Shown here piece after piece: positions 13,001 to 28,000 of a stretch of 64,000 nucleotides of DNA. Position 1 is the stretch's first letter. The number at the start of each line of letters is the position of its first letter. Source of the DNA: Caprimulgus europaeus (lineage: Eukaryota > Chordata > Aves > Caprimulgiformes > Caprimulgidae); contig OU015528.1 of NCBI GenBank assembly GCA_907165065.1, forward strand, positions 28,666,515-28,730,514, given 5' to 3'. The notes under the pieces are model-generated. The model was not told where the DNA came from and ran no database searches. It saw nothing but the letters and a program-made list of their open reading frames with translations. A program made the translations under genes and the position numbers.

Positions 13001-16000
13001 TTTGACTGCAGTCCACTCCATTCTTTATACATACACGTGCATGCCCATGTGTGTGTGCACGTACGCATATGCTACAGCTTGATCATCACACAAATAGTTT
13101 TTCTATTTGAAGACCAGACTAGATTAAATTAATATTGTGCCATTTGAATACTCTACTGAATACTGTGGTTTGCTATTAAAAATAAATTCTCTTTCTTGAG
13201 AGAACCTATATACTTGAACCGTAGGAGATTTTAGTACTACCCATATTTGCTGAGGAGTAGGTTTTTTTCCCCTGGAAACCTAAAGCACTGAATACTAAAT
13301 GCAGAAATCAACCTTCATTTTGCCTGGAAAAAAAATATTTCTTTTACCACTAGGGGTCAATGTTGATCTTCATTTAATAGATTAATTCTGGTGGCAGTGG
13401 TGAAGCATTTTATGTTATTTTTAGTAAACTTAAGATAAATGTTAAAAATTGTTTATTAATAAAAAAATAACATTTTCCTTTAGCATCTATAGCACTTTTA
13501 CAATGTATACTTTCATTTGAAACGATCAAAATATTTCTATTTTAAAGAAAACTTAATATGAAACACACTTTATCAGTGCACTATTAAATGTGAAATAATA
13601 TATTAAGTATTCACTCCTATTTTGGTGCAAGGAGAATAGTTTGTTCTATATCTCTGGGGTTTTTTTGTTTCTCTGTTTGTTTGGGGTTTTTTAAATGATT
13701 TTTTTTCCTTGGGTTGATGATATTGGGTTGAAGAGCTCATTAGTAAACAAGAATTAAGATCAATTAATAATGCAGTCAGATGTGCACAGTCACTGCATGA
13801 ACAATTTCTCTCTGTGCCCTGTTCTGAGGTACTAATTTGTTGCTGAAGCTGCAACATACATAACGTTATAGAAATGCATTCTGGTAAGTGAGAGTCAGGA
13901 GAATTTGGAAAGGCTATGAGATGATTCTAAGAAAAAAATCTGAGAAACACAATAGGAATATAGAATTATTTTTATTTTAATATTACTAATTTTCAAAATA
14001 TGTGTAATTACCAAGGCAAGCAGTTTTACTGCAATAGAGAAAGATATTATGAAATCTTAACAGATAATATACATCTATATATGAATTAAAAAGCAAATTA
14101 AAAACCCAAATGGAAAGAAATCTAATGTATTAACCCTCTTTTTTTCAACTACCTTAAATTATCATTTTACTACTATATTTTACATAAAACTCATGCACAG
14201 TTTTCAGCTAGCTCAACAGTGTTGAAAGAGAGTACTTAGTGCAACTGAGACAATACCAATTTCACTTGCAGCAAATGTTTTATGTGTCAAAATTACTGGC
14301 TGTTTCATTATTCCTTATGTCAATAATACAAGTAGAGTATTTTTATCACCATCACTTTTAAAAAACCTAATCATCAAATATTAATCTATTTTCCTTGATT
14401 ACATTGCTGTGTACTAACATAGTTTAGATCTGCAGCAAGTCATTAGGGGTACAGATTAGTGTGGTTCTTATTTGAAATGCACCTCATCAGCAGAATTACC
14501 CTGCATTTTCTCTGTATTTTCCCTCAGGAGTGCTGAGCCTTTGAGCAGACAGTCTCCACTTAGCTGTAGTGGAGGGGACCTTTGCAGATCTCAGGGGATG
14601 CTCAGAATAGACAGATCCTGTGATTCAGGATACGCAGTCTCCTAAGCAGCCTGGATCTAAAAGCTATCAGCCATCAGTAGAGCTTGCCGAAGTTCTTCAA
14701 ACAAAATAATAATCTTCAGAAGATATTAGCTTAACCAAGTTTAAACTATCAGAGATTTCTGTTGGTTTTGATGATATGTTTTTTTCTTAAATCAGAGCAA
14801 GTTTTGGACCAAAATCAGGCAATGAAATCCAGGACAACCCTTAACCCAGTTGTTAGGTTGGGACCCTGGAGACAGAAGTACAAGGCCTTGAGATAAAAGA
14901 GACATCGCAGTGATTAAAGCCAGGTCATTATGTGGTGTTTTCTTTAACTCTCCCCTGTTTAAAAGAAAATGATCCTTAGTGATAAAAAATTTAATCTGGA
15001 AGGAGAAAAGGTCCTCTGCTTAAACACAAATGACAGAATTGAGATTGTAAATATGAAGACAGGACGCATCAAATAATTTGAGAAGGAATGATTTCAGAAT
15101 CTGACCAACACAAACCAAAGTATTTTAAAGCATGGAGCATACAGAAGTCTTGGAAGCAGTAGCCTATGAGGAAAAAAATGGTATTTAGGGCTCACTCGTG
15201 GGAGATGTTTAATGCTGTGATTTCAATCATACTATCTGGAAAGCTGTCATAGAGCACAGAAATAAAATGTGAGCAGGAGTTTTGGCAGGGGGAATTTGTG
15301 GTGCTACAAATTCGGTGAGAAACTAGGCAACCTTTTGTGTAGCTTTCAGAACAGAAATAAGCTAATACATCCTTGTGACTAGTGATAAGAAAGAACGCCA
15401 GTATGTGGGGGCACAGTTCAGTCTCATCTATTCAAATCACACAAGATGCATTCAGATTAGTCTGAAATGCAAGACAGAAAATTAGCACAGTCAATTATAT
15501 ACAGGATATTAGAGTATGAACAATTCTGCCTTATTTGTGATATCTGCATATAAATGCAAAATTGTGCTGTGCCTCTTTAGACTGTAATATCAGTTGAAGT
15601 TACATCTATTTCTCTTTTGATTTTGTCATATCTGTTTTGGCAGTTATGAAAATAACAGAGGGTGGGGTTGTCATTTTCAAAGTGAATCATAATTTCACCT
15701 CTAGCCAGCTTTGCATATGAGCTACAGATGATAACTTGGCACCAGCTGATTCTGATTCCTGTGGAGGGGATATAGAAGAACAAGCACTAATTGGCTATTG
15801 TAGCTCATAAATTTTCCTCTTGGTCAAGATTCCTTCTAGATCTTTTTCTAAAAAAAGGCTGCATGTTGTGGTCTGCTAGTAAAAGAAGTACATACAGAGG
15901 CAAGTAATCTTGTCATTGCCAAATAAACAGAATATTGAAAAGCTTGTGTGAGCAGAGCATAGTGCTGTAGTTTCAAAACAGTATCTAAACACCCTCCCCT

Positions 16001-19000
16001 CCAATAATTTACATTAAAATATGAATACAAAATTATCTCTAATAAATATTTTAAAATTTTAGTTTTGCCCATGGCCCAAATGATGATCTAAAAACTGTAC
16101 TCTGCTGTTTCTGAATTCTGGTAGTGCCAAAATTTACCATCTGGGTCCTTCATCTGTTTTAAAAATAAAAGGCCCTTCAAACTACTTCTGGAAGTGCCTG
16201 AAACCACTCCACTTCTGAGAAACTTAGGACTTGACTCTTATTTGACTCTGGTCAAACTTGGGGTAAAAGTAATCTCCTCTAAGTTCAGATGTCTTCAATA
16301 TACAGATATTTATGTCTGTGCAAACCAGTAGGAAGAATGCTTTATAATAGGACAAATTTTATAATATCTATGGAACCAACAGCAAGAAATAGGCATAACT
16401 ACCACAGGATTTAACTGCTCTGTTTTCAATGTCTATATCAGAAGATGAATCACACCCTAGATGTGCCCAAGTGGCTGTCTGCACTGTAGACATATAAAAT
16501 AGATTAGATTAATCTTGCCAAATTAGTTTTTGCTGAAGTCCCCTAAGGATTTTGATCTGATAAATGACCTCTTACTGTGTCTAATACACATCTAAAGAAT
16601 CAAGGTCTCTAAAAAGATTTTTAGGTGGCTGTTTTTACATAATAGCCTAATCATTGCATTGTTTATGCAGGGAACTGGAGACCAGCCCTAAACCCACCTC
16701 AGTTCCACGTGGTTCAGCCACCTGTGGATTCTTACAAAGAAGTCTAAATCTTCATGGTATAAGCGGTGCTGACTGATGGCAAGATTCTCAATTCCCATTT
16801 CTAAGGAAAGTCTCAGTGCAAAAAAGAGCTTTAACTTAATTTGGGCAAAATGAACAGAAGTCTGTAACTTGTGGTCGAGGTAATTTTCATGTTGTGGTAC
16901 CTTTCACGTTTTCTATAACATGTGGCTGGGCTACTTCACATTTATTCTGTTTGTGGTATTTTTTTGTTTTGTTTTGTTTCTGCCAAGAATGTTTCTATAT
17001 TTCATACTAAAAGAATCGTTGTTTGAAATGCTTAAAATTGTCATGGGATTAGTTATCAGAGCCCAGGCTCTGGGTATGGGCCAATTTTTGCTGTTTCCAG
17101 TTTCAGGAAACTTGTGTTCCTTTCCTGGGCAAGGGTACCTCTTTCAACAGAAGGAGTGCAAAGCTGGACCCCAGCTCTAAGTCCAGACAGTGATCTTACA
17201 CAAAGCTACCAGGAGACAGAAATTGCATTCCCCTCAGACATGTATATCATGTGCCTGCGTCTTTTAAACTCAGAGTCTTGACTTGATCTGGATACTAGCC
17301 AATACTTCTTTTTTATTTTCAGATATAACATACGTGCAACACAGGAACACTTATTAAATCCCTGTATCGCCAAGTGTAATTTTCCCTGCAGTGGCTGCAG
17401 AGCAACATGCATGTTACAACACATGAGAACCAATAAAGAAAGACACTGTTATTTCTCAGCAACACCACCACAACAGATTTACCTTTCCATTCCAGCTTGT
17501 GTTTGGTATTCCATTTTCTCTGCATGATTTTAACCAGCACATCTTTATCATGTTTCAAGTGCATGTTCAAACCCATAACTGTCAGGTCCATGAGGCTTAG
17601 GTTATCCTTGAACTTACCAGGAGGCAAGATCCTCTTGAGATCTGACCTGAGTGTGTCCAGGCTCTCATGCAATGGGTTAGGCAGTCTGTCTGTCCCATGT
17701 CCCACCTGCTCTTGTGTTCTCATCACAAGGCAGACATCTGTCAGAAGTGGGATCCATCCTACAAGCTTCCGAAAGCTACATACTGTAAGAGCAGGTGAGA
17801 ATTTTCAAAAGTCTGACTCAAGCTGCTCTACAATTGCACTGTACTCCCAGTGACCAGGAAGCGCTTTGGTTTCAGTCTGCTCCTCTGCTTGGCCACAAGA
17901 AGGGTAACCCTTAGTAGAAAAACAGAAAGACATGAGGCTTCCTCCTATTCCAGTGCATACCACAGACCCTGAGTAAGAGCAGAGTTGAGCTCAGGCTCCC
18001 ACCCTGAATACCATACATTTTCAAAACTGGGGAGGTCTGGCTCCTCACTCATTTCTCACACATGCATTCCCCTTCACACAAGGCTAACGAAATCAGATAC
18101 AGTCATTGCATTAAAAATCAGATACAATCAGGCCTCATGCTATTTTACCCCCCCCCCCCAGTCCCTGTCTCTTAAGACTGTCCTTTTCTTCTCATTCAGG
18201 CAGCTTGATTATATATACCCTGTGTAAATGATAGCCTCACCCACTCCCTATGTAATGTCACCTGCAGCACATTTTTCTTCTGAAAAGGGCCCAGACTTTT
18301 TTTCTACAAAAATCTAGTGTTTCCAGATATCATAGAAGTCTTCCAAGGGAGGGTTTGCAGTTGTACCAATTCCAGAAAGTCTGATGTAAAAAATCCCCAA
18401 TTGCAATAAGAGGGGCAATAGCCAAGCGAGTTACAGCTGGTCCTGACTCTGCCTCAGCAGGGCATCATTTGGCAACTTTTTACCCAAAGGTGAAAATAAA
18501 ACCAAGAAGTTGTTTCTTGCTTGACCTTTCCCTCATGTTACCATCTGAAATCCTCTTTTCTTCTGCCATAAGAAATAAGGTAGCACTGAAATATTAAAAT
18601 AAAATCAGCTATTTGTGCGAATAATGGTGGAGATTGTAATGTTCAATTATTCAGAGTTATTCAATCAATTTAATATTTAAACTCAAACCATTAGGACAAG
18701 GAGGATAGCATAGCCACAGTATGTTCCATTTTGTTGTTTCTCTTTCAATTCCTAAAGCAATTAAATATACATAGGTCTTAGAATATCAGTGAAAGTGATT
18801 ACATGACTAAAAATGCAAGAGTCTCTTTCATTCTTATTTATTCAGTATGTTATTTTTATTCTATTTTCATCATAAATAAAAATGAAAGACATAAAAATCA
18901 AACATTTATTTACTAGGAAGAAAAAGGATTATTATAGGGAATTCTTTCTGTCACTCCAAAATACTTAAGATTATACTACTACAAATATTTCAGTGAGCTT

Positions 19001-22000
19001 ATGTCATAACTGTCCTATTATACAATAATTCCTAATTTAATTCATTGACTATAGCTTTCCAGTACTACCTCAAAACTGATATTTAAGTTTCAAACCCTGA
19101 AAAGACATACATTATTTAAATATGTAATATATTTACTCTCTTCACTGCAGTGTAAAGTTCATATAACTTATTGCCGAGTGTGTTTCTTTAAGGATATGTT
19201 TGGGATTGTTACAGTAATTTCATTTTTTATTGAATACTAGAGTGAATAACTATGTAAAACCTGCATGTTTTGTTAGCATTAAAGCTAAGGCTGCCTCCAG
19301 GCACTGTTCACTTATGCATCATCCTTTACTAAATTTCTCTGTTTTAATTTGTAAACTGTCTCTGCACTGGAATGCACATTTTTCATGTAAGTTTGTTTCA
19401 TTGGTATTAAGAATCTGTCTCACTCTCCTGAGTATATGGCTTACTTTATAATAGGTGCAGAGCAACAGAGTTTATTAAATTGCAGCAATACACTTTGCAT
19501 GTTTCATAAGCACACAAGAATTCAATTTAAATGAGGGTTTTAATTTTGTGTGTCTCATGCCTAAAATGACAATTGAACTGACATACTAGATATAAAATGA
19601 TCAGTCTGCTGGTCAACTTTCTTAGCTGTGTCCTTTTATTCCCGTTCAAGACTTTGCCATCTTAGGAGCCTTGTACAGAACCAGAACATTATATGAGTCC
19701 ATGAACTCTCCTTAAAATTAAATTACCTAATTTAATTGGTAAGTTTTTAGCTCAACCAATCTATCAGTTGTCTTCTCTTTTTTTTCAGTCAGATTATGGG
19801 TGTTATAGGTGTTATCCATGATTTTTCTTTTGCCCTCCAGTTCAAGTTTGCTAATGAGAAGAACAAGCCAGAGGGTGAATCATAGCAGGGGGATGGGGAA
19901 AGCTGGTCTGGATCTGTTCGACATGAAGATTGAGACTGCATTAAGGAATAGTCATACCCATCTTCTCTACAAGGACCTAAATCTTCTTGCTAACAGAGGC
20001 AGTTGATTTGAGTCAAGCCTGAGTGCAGACAGTCCATGAAACCAATATGGATCACAGGGAGGTTTGGACATCAGTGGAAATTTCATGCTGAACTCACTGG
20101 TCAATAGGTCAATATAGCATCCTTAAATGAGCTCCAGGATTGCTAGAAACTGCACCACTGGCACAAGGTTATTACTGCAAGCACAGTCTTAGCAAGCTGA
20201 ATTACCTTCCACTTTCTTTTATGCCCACTAAATGGAAAGTGATGGCAACACATATTTCTGGTGGAAATTAGTGATGTCTTTTCTGATGCCTGTGTTGCCG
20301 GCTGAGTATTTGAATGCCAGAGTTGCAAAATATCTTATTCTATCAGAAATTTCCTAAGACACTTGACCCAAAATCATCATATTTTTTAAAACTAGAGACA
20401 GAAGGGCAGTGAGGTGGGGGTGAAAGAACCAGGTTTTTGTTATTAAAAGTCTAAGAACATCTCATTAGACATAAAAAGTTATATCAAAGTCTCTTCTAAA
20501 AGACATTACTTCTCATATGCAGATATAAAATGATCAGTTTGCTGTTCACCACATTTTAATCCTGTGCTTTTATCTCCTTTCAAGATTTTATTGTGTTAAA
20601 CATCTTGTGCAGAACTATGTAATTCCATGAACATCACTGAAAATTAAGCTGCCTGGCTAGTTTTTCAAGATGTTTTGTCAAAATGGTAATATTGTAGCAA
20701 AAGTAATGGACTGGGCAAGGCTGTAATTTTGGACTACAGATCACAACATCAAAATTCAGGCTTGAGCAAACACATAAATTAGGCAATTTTTATTCTTTGT
20801 TGATTGTATACTAGACTGTCCAGCTAGTTTAAGAAGGAAAATTTTGAAATTGAGGGAAATTATAAATGAAGTTTACTGATGGACAGTTAAAAAAAAAAAA
20901 AAAAACAGGAGTAAGAATTTGGAGTTTTTCATTAAAGAGCATACACAGAATCACAGAATGTTAGGGATCGAAAGAGACCTCAAAAGTTCATCTAGTCCAA
21001 CCCCCCTGCCAGAGAAGGATCACCTACAGTAGGTCGCACAGGAATGTGTCCAGGTGGGTTTTGAATGTCTCCAGAAAAGGAGACTCCACAACTTCTCTGA
21101 GCAGCCTGTTCCAGTGCTCTGTCACTCTCACAGTGAAAAAGTTTTTCCTTATGTTTACATGCAACCTTCTATCTATGCTCCAGCTTGCACCCACTGCCCC
21201 TTGTCCTACCCTTGGACATCACTGAGAAGAGCCTGGCTCCATCCTCCTGACCTTCATCCTTTACATATTTATAAACATTAATGAGGTCACCCCTCAGTCT
21301 TTCAAGCAGTCCCCTGTTCTTGCACTGCAGGGCCCAGAACTGGACACAATATTCCAGATGCGGCCTCACCAGGGCAGAGTAGCGGGGGGGAGAACCTCTC
21401 TCAACCCACTACCCACACCCCTTCTAACGCACCCCAGGATGCCATTGGCGTTCTTGGCCATGAGGGCACAGTGCTGGCTCACAGTCATCCTGCTGTCCAC
21501 CAGGACCCCCCAGGTCCATTTCCCCTAAGCTGCTCTCCAACAGGTCTGTCCCCAGCCTATGCTGGTACCTGGGGTTGTTCTTTCCCAGATGCCAGACTCT
21601 ACACTTGCCCTTGTATTTCATTAAATTTCTCCCCGCCCAACTCTCCAGCCTGTCCAGGTCTCTCTGGATGGCAGCACAGCCTTCCGGTGTGTCAGCCACT
21701 CCTCCCAGCTTTGTGTCATCAGTAAACTTGCTGACAGTGCACTCTGTTCCCTCATCCAGGTCATTGAATAATATATTGAATAATACTGATCCCAGTACTG
21801 ACCCCTGAGGGACTCCACTAGACCCAGGCCTCCAACTAGACTCTGTCCACATTGACCACAACTCTCTGACTTCTTCCTTTCAAACAATTCACAACCCATC
21901 TCACTACCCAATCATCCAGATCACACTTCCTCAGTTTAGCTGCAACGACGCTGTGGAAGACAGTATCAAATGCTTTGCTGAAATCAAGACAGACCACATC

Positions 22001-25000
22001 CAGTGCTCTACCATCATCTAGCCACCTGATTATGTCCTCATAAAAGTCTATGAGGTTGGTCAATCATGACTTCTCCTTGGTGAAGCCATGTTGACTGCCC
22101 CTAAGGACCCTCTTATCATTGATATGCCTAGAGATGGCACCAAGGATAAGTTGTTCCATCCCCTTCCCAGGGATGGAGGTGAGGCTGACCGGTCTGTAGT
22201 TACCCGGGTCCTCCTTCTTGCCCTTTTTGAAGAATGGAGTGACATTTGCTTTCCTCCAGTCCTCAGGCACCTCTCCTGCTCCCCATGACTTACCAGAGAT
22301 AATGGAGAGTGGTCTAGCAATGAATTCGGCCAGCTCCCTCAACACCCGCAGGTGCATCCCATCTGGACCCATAGATTTATGGATGTCCAGATATTGGTCG
22401 CTAACCCAGTCCTTATCAACCAAGGCAAACTCCTCTATTGTCCTGATTTCCTCTGGGGCCTCAGGGGTACGGGGCTCCTGAGGACAATTCAAAAGTTCAT
22501 AATAAAGAACTGAACAATTTTCCCACATCTAACTAAATAAACAAACAACTAGGAAAAAAATTATTTAGCAGGTAAGAAAGAGTAATCTCTATAAATCAGT
22601 CTGTCTGAAGAATAAGTTTTGAGAAGAAAAGTTGAATTTATTGAGAAGAATTTGTAGGGAATGAGGGACATAAAAGGAGGTGTCTTTAAACAAAATTCAG
22701 TGCCATGTGCCAACTACTACATGGAAATAATAGAAATATTAATGATGGGTTTATATGTTTGGAAAAAAAAATAATAAAATACTTGTATCACATACATATG
22801 ATGAAGTATTTTGCTCTCCATAGATAACTTCAAAGCTTCTAGAGTGAAATATTTTTTTAATTAGGAAGTCTAGATGTATTATACCCAGAAGTCTTAGAAG
22901 AGCTGTCTGTTGCTTTGTGATATTCCTCTTTTCTAAATAAGATTCTGTGTATCATAAAATTCTGGAAGATTTTTTGCTACGTGTACATGTAATGATTCAT
23001 GTAACTTTAGAATACTTAATGACATAAATATAAGATATAATAGTAAGACTGATATGAGTTTAAGATAATAAAGAGTTAAATAATCAGAATTGTTGCCACC
23101 AATGTGGTAGTTTTCTAAGGAGAACACATCTTAGCAAGTATTTCATTTTCTGATAAGGATGTAAGTTTGCTTGCTAAAAGTAATTCCATAACCGTAATAG
23201 ATCTTGTATGTACTCCCTAAGATTCTGATTAATTACTGCTATATAACATCAATAAAGCATGTGTTAACATTGATTTAAACATGGAGGACTGATATATCTC
23301 AGGAAATCATTCTTAATGAAGAATTGTTGTTGGAAATTGTATTTCTAGTGAGATCTCACACAGACTGGCAATGTGTATGGCTTTTCATAATTTTGTCTTG
23401 ATATGGCAGTAAATATATAAATCACTGCTGAGGCAAATGAGGGACTCTTGCAAGGATCTCATGGGCATTAAGTCAGGCCTCTGCACTGACAGCTTCAAAA
23501 AGACACATTCTCTATTTCTACCCATGTAGTACTTTTCTTCTGCTATTCCATTGTGATTTTTCATTACCATTAAAGGTGGGGTTTTTGTCAAGCATCTTGA
23601 CTATTTGGAAGCCTAATCATTATTTGTTCCATATGTGAGCTGAATCATATCCTTTAAAAGTTCTTAAATTTTGTTAGACCTTTACAGATTTCCACATTAT
23701 TACATTATATGTTCCATAACCACAACTAACAACTTTTTATCTTTGGCTCAAAGATTTCTGTGTATACAAAGTTACATTTCATTACAAATCTGTACTTAGA
23801 TGCACTGATTTTAGATTTTAATAACTTGTAAATAACATGCTTTTAGCTTTTGACACTTTAACATTAAGATCTAAACTTAGTATCCACTCATGTCACATAA
23901 CTTGTTTTTTAACTCCAGTTCAATCTCTAAATACATATTACCATGTCTTTTCCATCTAAACAGTTGAGCTTATATTTTTCATAATAGTTTTAAACAAACA
24001 AACAAAAAATTAATTACTTCATGTCATACTTCTTTCTAAATCCAAATTCTGCTTCTTAAACCACAAATACAGATCAGTGATTAACATTATGGCATTATAA
24101 TCTTTAAAGATAATCTTATCATTGAAAAATATGAACTTCAGGTTATGTTTTCTTGTTGATCAAGATGCCCTTGTATGATATATCATGCATGCAATTTCCA
24201 TTAAGAAGGGTTGTGCAGGTCCATCCACAGGAGAATTGATCTAGTTTTATTATTCAAGTCCATCTTCAGTCATTCTCCTATGTTTACTCCTCCAGTGTTT
24301 CCCATTTTGTCTTTGCCCAGAAATTAACTCTTTCCAGATGTAGCTTATATAGATCATTTCTGCTGCACCAGGCATGCATAACAGCTAATTGACTGTTACT
24401 TTGGGATCTCAGGAGTGAATTAATTAGGCACCCACTAAAGTTTCAAGGAATGGCTGGTCTAGTTCCATCACTTGGACAATTAACACAAAGGAGTGGTTTC
24501 TACTGTGCTCTGCAATAAAAGTTCAGTATTTGGAAAGTTCCTCTTTTCCTATAGGTGCTACTCATTTCCATGCTGTTGAGCCAGGAAAATTTTGACAGAA
24601 ACCCAGTCTAAGCATCACCCTAATGTCTTTGCAACTTGCAAGATTCTGTCTCCTACAGGACATTTGCAGCCTTTAGTAGAATTAAGACATTTTCCTTTTC
24701 AGGATGAAAAGATGAGAAGCTGAATACCTCATCATCTGTATGAGGGTCTGGACGGTACAAATTAGAATTTTAAACTGAATTTTTTTTATAACAAATCCAC
24801 AAAATAAAATAAAATAGCATTCAATCAGAGATGGATTTATGGGGGGAGGGAAGAGAGGAATCTTCCTTTCATCACTTCCACTGTTTAGTGTGAAATGTGC
24901 TCCAGTTCACATGAGGGAGAAACACTACACAACCATCCCCACCCCTGCTTCACTTGGTGCCTCAGCGCAGCAATATGGATGTAAAAATAATCTTTATTTA

Positions 25001-28000
25001 ACGTACTGTCATAATTTTGAGACATTTGCTTAAAATCTGAAAGTGCCTAATCAGTTCTTTCTGATTTACTAAAATATTATACCTCATGAAAAAGTAGCTG
25101 TCCTGGTTTTTGTAGGATAGAGTTAATTTTCTTTTTAGTAGTTAGAAGAGCTGTATTTTAGTTTCAGTGTTTCAGTTCAGACTTATTGTGAGAAGAACAT
25201 TGATAAAAGTACTGGTGTTACTAGTTGCTGCTGGAACTCAAGACCACCGTGTTTGGCTGGTTCACAGCTGCATTAAGACTGGGAGGGAGAAGTGTAGTGA
25301 ATAGGAAAACCCAAAACTGGCATTTGGATGTGCCAATGAAATATTCCATATCATATCCCATCATGTCAGTATATTAACCAGGGTTGACTGGAAGACCAGG
25401 TATTCTCTCAGGAATTGCTTGGGCTTGCGCTTCTGGGGTTTTCAGTTTCGGGACTGTCTCTGCTCTGGGATCGTTAGCTGGCACAGGCCGGGCATCAGTC
25501 AGCGGGTGGTGAGCACTGTGTATCACTCATCTGTATCTTCTGTTATCACTGTTGTTATCATTATAATTTTATTTTAGTTAGTAAGTAGTTTTTATCTCAA
25601 CCTGTGAGTTTCCTTGCCCTTTTCCTTCCAATTCTCTCCCCTACTCCCTGGGTGAGGGAGGCGGAGGGTGAGAGAGCAGGCTGTGTTCGGCTGCAAGCTG
25701 CAAGCAAAAAGGGTGAATCCACCTAAACCACCACAGTAGCGCATAAGGCATATTGCCAAAAGATTTGCAGTACTTGCAGATAACAAGCAGCAGGCAAGAA
25801 GATGTGTATTCCTTGCATTGCTCTTGTTTTCCTCTATGCTTTCTTATTTCAGCAATCTCAGTCTTGTAGGCATAATCTTTAGGGAAATTTTTGACAATAT
25901 AATAAACATTATAAGTAATAGAAGATGACTTTACAAACAAGTACAAAAATTCTAACTGGTGATAAGAACTTTAAAACCAATGTTAAGTTGTTGATTTTGT
26001 TACAATTTTTGAACAACAAATAGCTTGACAGTAAGTCTATGGTGTTAAACAAATTACTTTAATTAAGGTTTCCAAAAGGGGGGACGTTCTGACTACTGGA
26101 CAGGCTCAAAAAACAAGGAATGCATTGCTTAGCTTATAAGGGCAAGCTGATTTTCATGCCTCTGTAAAAAACACCCTGTTAAACTAATTTCAAAACAAGA
26201 CTGTAAACCCAAAGCATTAGATAGAAAGAATGCTTAGTAAAGAGCTGCTATAACAGCATGAAATTTAAATTTATTTATTCAATCAGAAAAAACACTCAGT
26301 TTCTCCAGTCAAACACATTGCTTTCCATTACTGCTTCTGTTGGTGACTAGTTAGACTCTTCCTGTGAAGTCAGTAACTATGTTTCTGTCCTAAAAGCAGT
26401 ACAGGGTCACAAGGGGTTGCAGCTTGTGTCCTCAGTACTTTTTTTTGTGATAAAGGGAATACAAACTTTTGTGTACCAACAGCAGAAGGTAGCTAGTCCA
26501 ACAGTTAGCTAGCCATCTTACCTGCAGGCCAGATTTTAAAACTCTTAAATAACTACAAAAAATAATGAAAGAGACAGTTTTATATGTCATCTTTCAGTAG
26601 ATTATATATGTCTTGTTATTCTGGTCTTTTAGATGACTCAATTCAACTGCAATCAAATGTACACAGAAATTGTGTGTGTATACGCAAATACAGATTTGAA
26701 CCTTGATCTTCCATGTGGTTGGGGAGTGAATAAAGTGTACTTCTGAATTGAGTTTTTCTGTTTCTTTTATTAGAAAGAAGCTCAATAACAATTTGTTTTC
26801 ACCTGGGTATGGAACAGGAAACACTGAAACTGGAAAAGCTTTGTGGGAGAGGCAAGCATTTCTTGATGAGGTTTCTGCATGCCACTTTCTTCTCTCCATA
26901 TGCCTTTGTACTGTGTACTATCTATACAGGGATACTTAGCTGAATTTTAATGGCCTCTAAATCATCAATGTCTTGGAGGGCAGACTAGATGAACTAATAG
27001 GGATTTTTTTCTCATAAATGGGAATAAAATATTCTAAACTTCTTATTTTTCTGCTGTTAAACTGTAGCATGTCTTAGATTAACACAACACAGCATGAAGA
27101 ATTACACTTTGACTAAATATCACCCAGCCTCTATCAAGTTGGTCTACTATTACCCTCCCTTTCAGCTCCGGTCTCCCTGCCCAGACATACATCACATTCT
27201 GTCTGTCCTCTGCAAGAGCCTCTGGAGCGGTAATCTTTTTCATCTGTTTTCTCTGTTACCTTTCTTCGCCCACTCACTTCCACACTCATGGTTTCTCTTA
27301 AGTTAAAGTTACCCATCAGCTGTAATTCAAGCCAGCTTTATTTATGTTCTTCTTTTCTTTTTGTCTCTTAATATGCCATTGTGTGGTTCGGTTCCTGCCA
27401 TGACACCCCTTGCTTTATGGCAGCTGCTGCTTCCTCCTGCCTTCCACAGCCCCTTCACATGCTGCCTGCCTCAGCCACTCGGGCTCCCTCCGCATTATGC
27501 TTCCCCTCAAATCCCCCCAAGCTGCTCTCTGCCAGTTCCACTCCACTGAAACAGCCCTTACCAAGGTTAGCTGTGACCTCTTGTCTCTCTAGACCTCTTT
27601 TCTACTCTCATCTATCTCAGTCTATTGGCTACATTCAGCAAAACCTATCTTTTTCTCTGCCTTAATCCTGCATGGCACTTTGGTTTGCTAGCTCCTCTCT
27701 AAATGCCCTTCAACTGTATTTTACAACTGCCTTCTCCTTCTCTCTCTTGCACTTAACACTGAAGCCCCATGGGACTCCACTTAGATTCATTTTATTTCTT
27801 TTTCTATTCTATATATTATTCCTGATAGTGGATTAAAAAAAAATCAGTCTCTCTATCCACATCTTTCTTATACTTGAATTCATGTCAAAATATTCATGCA
27901 TATACATGTTTGTGTAACTGCTACGTTGACAAATGAGTTCTCCCTCTCTTTCCCTGCATTAATTCTTCACTTTCCTCTACACTCTCCATCCTCAAATGGT

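Noticed and set aside
17497-17853. Plus-strand ORF of 118 codons
   Set aside because: It is the antisense shadow of the 300-nt minus-strand exon.
26522-26552. 31-nt minus-strand splice pair with excellent acceptor and GCAG|GTAAGA donor ([10 protein letters not shown])
   Set aside because: Its open phases cannot be placed between the exons at 32867 and 17483. It may be a rare alternative exon or chance.
27361-27665. Overlapping plus-strand ORFs
   Set aside because: Products of pyrimidine-rich composition, with no start context or domain.
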